Shown here: positions 58,375 through 64,000 of the stretch, in pieces
How positions within the stretch are numbered: the first letter of the stretch is position 1
Layout: every line of letters starts with the position of its first letter
Source of the DNA: Streptomyces canus
GTDB taxonomy: Bacteria; Actinomycetota; Actinomycetes; Streptomycetales; Streptomycetaceae
Assembly (NCBI RefSeq): GCF_001514145.1
Contig: NZ_KQ948670.1
Coordinates: 58,013 to 122,012 of the forward strand
Length of the DNA: 64,000 bases
Reading direction: 5' to 3'
The notes under the pieces: model-generated
What the model saw: the letters and a program-made list of their open reading frames with translations, nothing else
Database searches by the model: none
What the model was told of the DNA's origin: nothing
Position numbers and translations under genes: made by a program

Positions 58375-59706
58375 ATGACGAACACAGGGGGCGGTGACCC
58401 GCGACCACGCGGCACGTGGTGGCGGGAGGGAGCGATCACGGCGACGGCGTTCGCGCTCTGTCTGCTCGGCGGCGTGGTGAAGGACGACGGCAGCACGCTG
58501 TCACCGCCGTCCGCCGTCGCCTATGTCATCGCCGTGGTGTCGTGTGCCGTGCTGCCGGTTCGGCACCGGGCGCCCCTGGCCGCCATGGCGGTCACGACCG
58601 CGAGCGGCGTGCTGGCGCCGTTCCTGGGCCTCCTGTTGAGCCCGCTCATCGCGGCTCCCGCCGTGATCACCGCCTACTCCTATGCGCTCACCGCGCGCAC
58701 CGAACGGCGCGCGGTGAGCGCGGTGGCGCTCATCTCCGTGGCGCTGCTGGTCGCCTCGACCCCGCTGTTCGGGGCTCTGTCCTGGAAGGACGCGAGCAGG
58801 GTGGGAGCGGTGGCGGCGTTCCCGCTGGTGGCCGGCGTACTCGGTCACTCGGTGCGGAACCGGAGGGCCTACCTGGCGGCCGTGGAGGAGCGGGCCCTGC
58901 GGGCCGAGCAGAGCCGGGACAGCGAGGCGCGCCGGAGAGTGGCCGAGGAACGCGTGCGGATCGCCCGCGAACTCCACGACCTGGTGGCCCACCAGATCAC
59001 CCTGGCCAACGCGCAGGCCACGGTCGCCGCCCACCTCTTCGACACCCGCCCGGAGCAGACCCGCAAGAGTCTCAAGGAACTCGTCGAGACCACCAGCGAC
59101 GCGCTCGACGAACTGCGGGCCACGGTCGGTCTGTTGCGCCAGTCCGGGGACACCGCCTCGCCCGCCGAACCGGCGCCCGGCCTCTCCCGGCTTCCCACGC
59201 TCCTCGAATCCTTCCGCCGCGCGGGACTTGAGGTGTCGGCGCACCAGGAGGGCACGGCCAGGCCGCTGCCGCCGGGAGTGGACCTCACCGCCTACCGCAT
59301 CGTCCAGGAGGCCCTGACCAACGTGACCAAGCACGCCGGTACCCGTAGCGCCCGGGTGCGCCTCGTCTGGAACCGCGACCGCGTGACCATCACGGTCGCC
59401 GACGACGGAAGGGGCGCCCGTACGGCATCGACCGCCGCCTCGGCGCCGAGTGCGTCCACGGCGGGGCACCGTCCACCCGGTTACGGTCTGATCGGGATGC
59501 GTGAGCGTGCCACCGCGGTCGGCGGGCAGCTCTCCGCGGGCCGGCGCCCGGAGGGCGGTTTCCTCGTCTCCGCCCAACTGCCCCTCCCGCCCGCCAAGGA
59601 CGCGACACACGTGACGGACGGAGCGACAGCCGCCGAGAACCGGATGGCCGACGCGGCGACAGCCGACGGACGGACGGGCGACGCAGAGGCCGGGGATGCG
59701 CTGTGA
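58375..59706 (+). CDS. Sensor histidine kinase (HisKA_3)
   Basis: A 443-residue kinase. N-terminal helices are ATAFALCLLGGVV, AVAYVIAVVSCAVLPV, MAVTTASGVLAPFLGLLLSPLIAAPAVITAYSYAL and AVSAVALISVALLVAS. The phosphoacceptor is RIARELHDLVAHQITLANAQ, the ATPase N-box is YRIVQEALTNVTKHAG and the G-box is GYGLIGMRERA. A Pro/Ala/Ser-rich insertion lies before the G-box. It is co-transcribed between the MMPL exporter and its response regulator. The stimulus is probably at the membrane. Confidence 0.9.
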   Translation: MTNTGGGDPRPRGTWWREGAITATAFALCLLGGVVKDDGSTLSPPSAVAYVIAVVSCAVLPVRHRAPLAAMAVTTASGVLAPFLGLLLSPLIAAPAVITAYSYALTARTERRAVSAVALISVALLVASTPLFGALSWKDASRVGAVAAFPLVAGVLGHSVRNRRAYLAAVEERALRAEQSRDSEARRRVAEERVRIARELHDLVAHQITLANAQATVAAHLFDTRPEQTRKSLKELVETTSDALDELRATVGLLRQSGDTASPAEPAPGLSRLPTLLESFRRAGLEVSAHQEGTARPLPPGVDLTAYRIVQEALTNVTKHAGTRSARVRLVWNRDRVTITVADDGRGARTASTAASAPSASTAGHRPPGYGLIGMRERATAVGGQLSAGRRPEGGFLVSAQLPLPPAKDATHVTDGATAAENRMADAATADGRTGDAEAGDAL

Positions 59707-60383
59707 CGCTCCGCGTGCTGCTCGCCGACGATCAGGCCCTGCTGCGAGGTGCCTTCCGGCTGCTTCTCGACTCCGCCGACGACATCACCGTGGTCGGTGA
59801 GGCCGCCGACGGCAGGGAGGCCGTGAGACTCACCCGGGAACTGCGCCCGGACGTGGTGGTCATGGACATCCGGATGCCCGAGGTGGACGGTCTCACCGCC
59901 ACGTCTCAGATCTGCGCGGACCCGGAACTGCGCGCCAGCCGGATCCTGATCCTCACCACGTACGAGACCGACGAATACGTGGCCCAGGCGCTGCGCGCGG
60001 GGGCCGGCGGATTCATCGGCAAGGGCATCGGCGCCGAGGACCTGCTGGACGCCGTGCGGACGATCGCCGACGGCGACACCCTTCTGTCCCCCGCCGCGAC
60101 CCGTTCCCTGGTCGCCCGTTTCCTGGCCACACCGGACGACGTCCCGTCGCACCACCCCGAGCAGCTCGCCGTGCTCACCCCGCGCGAACGCGAGATGGTG
60201 GCTCTGGTCGCGACCGGCCTGTCCAACCAGGAGATCGCCGAGCGGATGTTCCTCAGCCCCTTCACCGTCCGCGCCCATGTGCAGCGCGCCATGACGAAGC
60301 TGGACGCCCGCGACCGGGCACAACTCGTCGTCATCGCCTACCGGACGGGCCTGGCCCAGGCCGCCCCCGACCACCTGCTTTAG
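59703..60383 (+). CDS. Response regulator, NarL/LuxR family
   Basis: A 226-residue regulator. Receiver: VLLADDQALLRGAFRLLLD, phospho-Asp in VVVMDIRMPEVDGL, Thr in ILILTTYE, Lys in GFIGKGI. LuxR HTH: LTPREREMVALVATGLSNQEIAERMFLSPFTVRAHVQRAMTKL. It starts at GTG 59703 within the kinase stop codon (GTGA overlap), so the pair is translationally coupled. Last gene of the MMPL operon; a hairpin follows. Confidence 0.92.
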   Translation: MTLRVLLADDQALLRGAFRLLLDSADDITVVGEAADGREAVRLTRELRPDVVVMDIRMPEVDGLTATSQICADPELRASRILILTTYETDEYVAQALRAGAGGFIGKGIGAEDLLDAVRTIADGDTLLSPAATRSLVARFLATPDDVPSHHPEQLAVLTPREREMVALVATGLSNQEIAERMFLSPFTVRAHVQRAMTKLDARDRAQLVVIAYRTGLAQAAPDHLL

Positions 60384-60403
60384 TACCCGCACTCGCTCGC
60401 CGC

Positions 60404-60434
60404 GCGCACCGAGCGGCGGCGTGCTCCGGTGCGC
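60404..60434. terminator. Hairpin after the MMPL operon
   Basis: GCGCACCG (60404-60411) pairs with CGGTGCGC (60427-60434) around a 15-base loop, 20 bases beyond the response-regulator stop. Weaker than the other terminators in the window. Confidence 0.5.
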
Positions 60435-60556
60435 CACGAAAGCGCGGCGCACCACGGCGCGGGCCCTGCAGCAACGCAACACCATGCTGCGTGACCTCGT
60501 CACCCTGCCCTCGGCGACAGCCCGACCGGCCCATTCGGCCCTCACGCTGCCCGAGT

Positions 60557-61297
60557 TCAGGTCAGGTTCAAACCGCCGTCGAGCACGATGACCTCCCCGG
60601 TCAGATAGCCGCTGCCGATCACCGACGCCACGAGGTCGGCCACGTCGGCGGGGCGGGCCGGTCGGTGCATCGGTGCGCGGTCCCGCCACAGTTCGTGCGC
60701 CTGTACCCAGTCCTTCGTCATCGGCGTGTCCACGAGACCGGGTGCCACCGCGTTCACCCGCACGTCGGGCCCGAGCGCGGCCGCGAGCAGCCGGGTGACG
60801 TGGTTCAGCGCGGCCTTGCTCGCCGCGTACGGCACCGAGGAACCCTTGGGTCGCACGCCGGCGTGGCTGGTGATGTTGACGATGCTGCCGCCGCCGGGGG
60901 ACTGCCGTAGCGCCGGAAGGGCCGCGGTGCACAGCACCCAGGGTGCGATGAGGTTGACCTCCAGCAGGCGCCGCCAGTCCGCCGGGGTCGCCGCCGCGAG
61001 GTCCGCGTGCGGGATCGGCCAGCTGATGCCCGCGTTGTTCACCAGCACGTCCAGCCGCCCGAAGTGACCCAGTGCCGTCTCGACCAGCCCCCGGGCTTCC
61101 TCCTCCACCGCGAGATCCGCCTGTACGTAGGCGCCGCCCAGTTCCGCCGCCAGCGCCTGACCGGCCTCCGTGCTTGCCCGCGAGTGCACGACGACCCGCG
61201 TCCCGTCCGCCGCGAGGCGCCGCGCGACGGCCTCGCCGATCCCCGACGTGGACCCGGTGACCAGGGCGACGGGCTCGTCGCCATGTTGGATGCTCAT
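60557..61297 (-). CDS. Short-chain dehydrogenase/reductase (FabG-like)
   Basis: A 246-residue classical SDR. Cofactor loop VALVTGSTSGIGEAVARRLA; VVVHSRAS after strand 2 suggests NADP. LVNNAGISWPI, SIVNITSHAG (catalytic Ser), the intact YAASKAALNHVTRLLA (YxxxK) and VNAVAPGLVDTPMT complete the family signature. The GG-terminal VIVLDGGLNLT is typical of FabG relatives. ATG 61297 is preferred over GTG 61315; neither has a clear ribosome site, so a leaderless transcript is possible. The substrate is unknown. Confidence 0.9.
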   Translation of the reverse strand: MSIQHGDEPVALVTGSTSGIGEAVARRLAADGTRVVVHSRASTEAGQALAAELGGAYVQADLAVEEEARGLVETALGHFGRLDVLVNNAGISWPIPHADLAAATPADWRRLLEVNLIAPWVLCTAALPALRQSPGGGSIVNITSHAGVRPKGSSVPYAASKAALNHVTRLLAAALGPDVRVNAVAPGLVDTPMTKDWVQAHELWRDRAPMHRPARPADVADLVASVIGSGYLTGEVIVLDGGLNLT

Positions 61298-61340
61298 GTC
61301 AGTCGATCTTGTCACGGCCCGGGCGGGACATGGTCACCGG

Positions 61341-61706
61341 TTACTGGCCCGCCCTCTCCTCCGCCCCCTTCGCGGCCGGCCGCCCGCGTCCCCAGGCGGC
61401 CAGAGGCCGGAGCGCGTCGTTGAGGTGCTCGCCGTCCTCGGTCAGTGAGTACTCGACGCGAGGCGGCACCTCGTCGTAGGACACGCGGCGCACCACCCCG
61501 TCCGTCTCCATCTCGCGCAGGTGGGAGGCGAGCACCTTCTCGGTGATCCCCGGAAGCAGCCGGCGCAGCTCGCCGAAGCGGCGGCAGGGGTGCTCGTGGA
61601 GCGCCCACAGGATCAGCACTTTCCACTTGCCGCCGATCACCTCCATCGCGGCGTCGATCCCGCAGACGTGTCCGTCCGGCGTGCCCGGCCGGTTCAGCGT
61701 TGTCAT
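61341..61706 (-). CDS. HxlR-family transcriptional regulator
   Basis: A 121-residue winged-helix regulator. HxlR signature: CGIDAAMEVIGGKWKVLILWALHE, PCRRFGELRRLLPGITEKVLASHLREMETDGVVRR, VPPRVEYSLTEDGEHLNDALRPLAAWG. The N-terminal Cys14-type residue before IDAAMEVIGGKW is the position used as a redox or electrophile sensor in several HxlR proteins. It is divergent from the imine-reductase-like gene with 96 bases between, and is therefore the likely regulator of that gene. Confidence 0.9.
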   Translation of the reverse strand: MTTLNRPGTPDGHVCGIDAAMEVIGGKWKVLILWALHEHPCRRFGELRRLLPGITEKVLASHLREMETDGVVRRVSYDEVPPRVEYSLTEDGEHLNDALRPLAAWGRGRPAAKGAEERAGQ

Positions 61707-61756
61707 GCCCCACCCCTCCGACGTGCTCGCTCACCTCGGGGTAACCACCCACTCCG

Positions 61757-61768
61757 AAGTGCGTACTT
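61757..61768. promoter_or_regulatory. Putative HxlR operator
   Basis: AAGT-GCGT-ACTT, a perfect 4-base inverted repeat containing GTAC, between the divergent HxlR and reductase genes, near the expected promoter of the reductase. GTAC-centred sites are common for HxlR proteins. Confidence 0.4.
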
Positions 61769-61802
61769 GATCATCCGCGGGCCTGTGACCAGCCTAATCG
61801 GT

Positions 61803-62684
61803 ATGACACAGAACGCCGTTGAGAAGGAATCCGTCACACTGCTGGGCCTCGGCGCGATGGGCACCGCGCTGGCCCGTACCTGGCTTGCCGCCGGCCACCC
61901 GCTCACCGTCTGGAACCGCACCCCGGCCCGCGCCGCCTCGCTCGCCGCGGACGGTGCGAAGGTCGCGGACAGCGCTGCCGCCGCCGTCGCCGCGAACGCC
62001 CTTGTCGTTGTCTGCCTGTTGGACGACGCCTCGGTCGAGGACGCGTTGGCCGGCACCGACCTGGCCGGCAAAGACCTGGTCAACCTGACCACCAGTACCC
62101 CTGCCCAGGCCCGCGCCCGCGCCGAGTGGGCCCGCGAGCGCGGCGCCCGCTATCTGGACGGCGGGATCATGGCAGTCCCACCGATGATCGGTGTCCCGGA
62201 GTCCGGCGGCTACATCTTCTACAGCGGCTCGCCGGAGCTGTTCCAACGGCACCGGGAGACGCTGGTCGTCCCGGCCGGCACCGTCTACGTCGGCCACGAC
62301 GCGGGTTTCGCGGCGCTGTACGACATGGCCCTGCTCAGCGCCATGTACGGGATGTTCGCCGGGGCCGCCCACGCCTTCGCCCTGATCCGCAAGGAGGACA
62401 TCGACCCCGCGTCGCTCGCCCCGCTGCTCGCCGACTGGCTCGTGGCGATGGCCCCGGCCGTGCACCGGACCGCCGACCAGCTGCGGAGCGGCGACTACAC
62501 CCAAGGCGTCGTCTCCAACCTCGCCATGCAGGTGGCCGGCACACCAGCCTTCGTGAGCGCCGCCGAACAGCAGGGCGTCAGCCCCGAACTGCTCAGCCCG
62601 TACTTCGCGTTGATGCGCCGGCGGCTGGCCGAGGGCAGCGGGGAGGAAGACCTGACGGGCGTGATCGACCTGCTGGTCCGCTGA
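61803..62684 (+). CDS. NAD(P)-dependent imine-reductase-like oxidoreductase
   Basis: A 293-residue beta-hydroxyacid-dehydrogenase/imine-reductase superfamily protein. The N-terminal Rossmann domain has VTLLGLGAMGTALARTWLAAGH and LTVWNRTPARA (Arg suggests NADP). VNLTTSTPAQARARAEWARERGARYLDGGIMAVPPMIGV is typical of IREDs, and the C-terminal helical dimerisation domain contains ALYDMALLSAMYGMFAGAAHAFAL. In this superfamily the usual catalytic Lys is absent in IREDs; here the position carries Tyr/Asp (ALYDM), which fits an IRED and not a beta-hydroxyacid dehydrogenase. Start ATG 61803. Divergent from its HxlR regulator. Confidence 0.85.
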   Translation: MTQNAVEKESVTLLGLGAMGTALARTWLAAGHPLTVWNRTPARAASLAADGAKVADSAAAAVAANALVVVCLLDDASVEDALAGTDLAGKDLVNLTTSTPAQARARAEWARERGARYLDGGIMAVPPMIGVPESGGYIFYSGSPELFQRHRETLVVPAGTVYVGHDAGFAALYDMALLSAMYGMFAGAAHAFALIRKEDIDPASLAPLLADWLVAMAPAVHRTADQLRSGDYTQGVVSNLAMQVAGTPAFVSAAEQQGVSPELLSPYFALMRRRLAEGSGEEDLTGVIDLLVR

Positions 62685-62698
62685 TGACAGTCCGGGCC

Positions 62699-62726
62699 GC
62701 CGTGCGGGTACTTGCTCCCGCACGGC
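62699..62726. terminator. Bidirectional hairpin terminator
   Basis: Perfect 10-bp stem (GCCGTGCGGG at 62699-62708 with 62717-62726), 8-base loop, between the convergent reductase and methyltransferase genes. Confidence 0.85.
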
Positions 62727-62736
62727 CGGCGCCGTG

Positions 62737-63555
62737 TCACGGCTTGATGCCCACCCCGGCCCACGCGCTGACCTCGGCGTCCGTGAGCTCCGGGCCGGAG
62801 CCCTGAGGGTCGTCCGGACGCCACCGGTGGGTCAGGGAGACACCGGGCTCGAGCAGGTCGAGGCCCTTGAAGAAGCGGGCGACCTCCTGCTGGCTGCGGA
62901 CCTGGGCCCGGGTCCCGGCGGCGGCGTAGATGCCGACGAGCTTCTCCCACAGCTCCGGGGCGAAGTCACCCGTGCAGTGGCTCACGGCCAGCGCGCTGCC
63001 CGAGGGCAGGGCGTCCAGGAGGCGGGAGACGACGCCGTACGGGTCCCAGTCGTCCGGGACGAAGTGCAGGATGGCGTTGAGGGACAGGGCCACGGGCCGG
63101 TTCAGGTCCAGGGTCCTGGCCAGCTCGGGGGAGCTGAGTATCGCCTCGGGGGCCGTGAAGTCGCCCTGGACGTAAGCCGTCCGTCCCTCGGGCGTGTTGC
63201 GCATCAGACGCTCGGCGTACTTGAGGACCAGGGGGTCGTTGTCGGCGTAGACCACGCGAGCCTCGGGAGCCACCGACTGCGCGACCTGGTGCAGGTTCGG
63301 CTCGGTCGGGATGCCGGTGCCGATGTCCAGCCACTGGCGCACGCCGTACTCCCGTGCGAGGACACGGGTGGCGCGGTGCATGAAGGAGCGGATCTCGCGG
63401 GCGCACGTGAAGATGCCGGGGTACGTGGCCGCGACGGTCTCGGCCGCCTTCGTGTCGACGTCGAAGTGGTCCTTGCCGCCGAGGTAGTAGTCGTACATCC
63501 GGGCGGAGTGGGGCCGACTGGTGTCGATCTCCCGCGCGGCGTGCGAGTTGGTCAT
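62737..63555 (-). CDS. SAM-dependent methyltransferase (DUF574/SAV2177 family)
   Basis: A 272-residue protein. It starts with the family signature REIDTSRPHSARMYDYYLGGKDHFDVDTKAAE, then QWLDIGTGIPTEPNLHQVA, VVYADNDPLVLKYAERLM, TAYVQGDFTAPEAIL and PVALSLNAILHFVPD. This is the actinobacterial methyltransferase family often found next to DUF397/XRE pairs, as is the case here. No physiological substrate is known. Start ATG 63555 with a GGGACAGG site. The intergenic gap to the DUF397 gene is 75 bases, same strand. Confidence 0.9.
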   Translation of the reverse strand: MTNSHAAREIDTSRPHSARMYDYYLGGKDHFDVDTKAAETVAATYPGIFTCAREIRSFMHRATRVLAREYGVRQWLDIGTGIPTEPNLHQVAQSVAPEARVVYADNDPLVLKYAERLMRNTPEGRTAYVQGDFTAPEAILSSPELARTLDLNRPVALSLNAILHFVPDDWDPYGVVSRLLDALPSGSALAVSHCTGDFAPELWEKLVGIYAAAGTRAQVRSQQEVARFFKGLDLLEPGVSLTHRWRPDDPQGSGPELTDAEVSAWAGVGIKP

Positions 63556-63630
63556 CCTGTCCCTTTCAGGTGGTGTGCGTGGGGGTGTCGGGCAGGTCGC
63601 TGCCGGGGCAGGTCCGGCTCGGGTCGTGGT

Positions 63631-63879
63631 TCAGCCGGCCGTGAGATGGTCGGCGAGGCCTTGTTTGATGCCCGTGACGAACGCGGCGATCTCCTGCGGG
63701 GTGTAGATCAGCGCGGGTCCGGCCGGATCGGTCGACTGCCGCAACGCCACCCGGCCGTCGGCCAGCAGCTTCGTCTGTACGCACTGGCCGCCGTTGGGAC
63801 CGCTCCACGGGGACTCCCAGCCCTGCTCGCCCAGATCGGTGGCCGGCATCCCGTTGTAGACGTGACAGTCGGTGGTCAT
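63631..63879 (-). CDS. DUF397-domain protein
   Basis: An 82-residue protein. Pattern: WESPWSGPNGGQCVQTKLLADGRVALRQSTDPAGPALIYTPQEIAAFVTGIKQG, the DUF397 domain (usual WxxSSxS start here as WESPWSG). DUF397 proteins are small partners of Scr1-type XRE regulators in Streptomyces, encoded just downstream of them. The ATG overlaps the stop of the upstream gene (ATGA), consistent with that pairing. Likely role: protein-protein control of the regulator during development; not proven. Confidence 0.9.
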   Translation of the reverse strand: MTTDCHVYNGMPATDLGEQGWESPWSGPNGGQCVQTKLLADGRVALRQSTDPAGPALIYTPQEIAAFVTGIKQGLADHLTAG

Positions 63880-64000
63880 GAGTACTCCTTGCGCATGCGG
63901 TCCAGCAGCGCCTTGCTGTCCGCGTCCGACGCCAGCAGGGACATGCGGTTGTGCGCCTCCAGATGCGCCGACACGTCCGAGCGCTGATCCAGGTACATCG
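63876..64000 (-). CDS. C-terminal end of an Scr1-type XRE regulator (partial)
   Basis: The last 40 or so residues of a minus-strand gene that continues beyond the right edge. The visible part (MYLDQRSDVSAHLEAHNRMS, LLASDADSKALLDRMRKEYS) matches the C-terminal end of DUF5753/Scr1-family helix-turn-helix regulators, which have a final helix pair after a 'YL.. ..V..H...' segment. The downstream overlapping DUF397 gene is the usual partner and supports the call. The DNA-binding domain lies outside the window. Confidence 0.65.
   Translation of the reverse strand, partial: MYLDQRSDVSAHLEAHNRMSLLASDADSKALLDRMRKEYS

Noticed and set aside
1..64000. tRNA genes, CRISPR arrays, insertion sequences
   Set aside because: I looked for tRNA ends and T-loop sequence, repeat-spacer arrays and transposase motifs and saw none.

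Overview
The window is high-GC actinobacterial DNA, almost certainly a Streptomyces chromosome. Third codon positions are nearly all G or C and starts are often GTG. The gene content is typical of the genus: a SARP-like regulator, an ANTAR protein, a DUF397/Scr1-type pair at the right edge, PucR/CdaR regulators, many TetR/ROK/LuxR regulators, secreted polysaccharide-degrading enzymes, and a TTA (bldA-type) codon in one lipoprotein gene. I see no tRNA, rRNA, CRISPR array, insertion sequence or phage. It reads as a mosaic of small independent transcription units.

Layout. 1-9.9 kb: edge of a dienelactone-hydrolase-type gene, a Sua5/YciO-family gene, a decayed GNAT gene, a PucR-like regulator, a small stress-type protein, a lipoprotein with a TTA codon, a cobalamin-riboswitch-controlled cbtB-cbtA cobalt transport operon, a histidine-phosphatase-like protein without its catalytic histidines, a broken serine-hydrolase gene, an alpha/beta hydrolase and a SARP-like regulator. 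10-19.5 kb: a Tat-exported GH106-type rhamnosidase behind a LacI-type operator, a methyltransferase, a flavodoxin-fold protein, and a two-component system next to a MacB/FtsX-type ABC exporter. 19.5-21.3 kb: a free-standing alanyl-tRNA-synthetase-like catalytic domain preceded by an alanine-rich leader peptide and mutually exclusive hairpins, just downstream of an ANTAR gene. 21.4-24.3 kb: an AraC regulator and a secreted hydrolase.

24.3-34.6 kb is the most striking part. It is a same-strand block encoding an acyl-CoA carboxylase beta subunit, a fatty acyl-AMP ligase, an ACP-KS-AT-ACP-TE polyketide synthase, an antigen-85-like Tat-exported esterase, a CdaR regulator and a cutinase. Apart from the regulator, this gene content and order match the mycolic-acid condensation locus of mycobacteria (AccD4, FadD32, Pks13, Rv3802c, Ag85), yet the surrounding genome looks like Streptomyces, which does not make mycolates. 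Inference: it makes and exports an alpha-branched beta-keto (or beta-hydroxy) long-chain acyl product that is transferred outside the cell.

35-46 kb: a DUF485/sodium-solute symporter pair, a YceI protein, a P450 with a non-canonical ExxR motif, a GH53 galactanase with its own operator, a cupin, a ComB-family protein, an APH-family kinase, an S9 peptidase and a secreted trypsin-like protease. 46-55.4 kb: a divergent TetR/SDR pair around a near-perfect operator, then an alpha-mannosidase plus sugar ABC importer operon divergent from a ROK repressor. 55.4-64 kb: a cytidine-deaminase-like protein, an MMPL exporter co-transcribed with a two-component system, an SDR, a divergent HxlR / imine-reductase-like pair, a SAM-dependent methyltransferase, and DUF397 with the end of its partner regulator.
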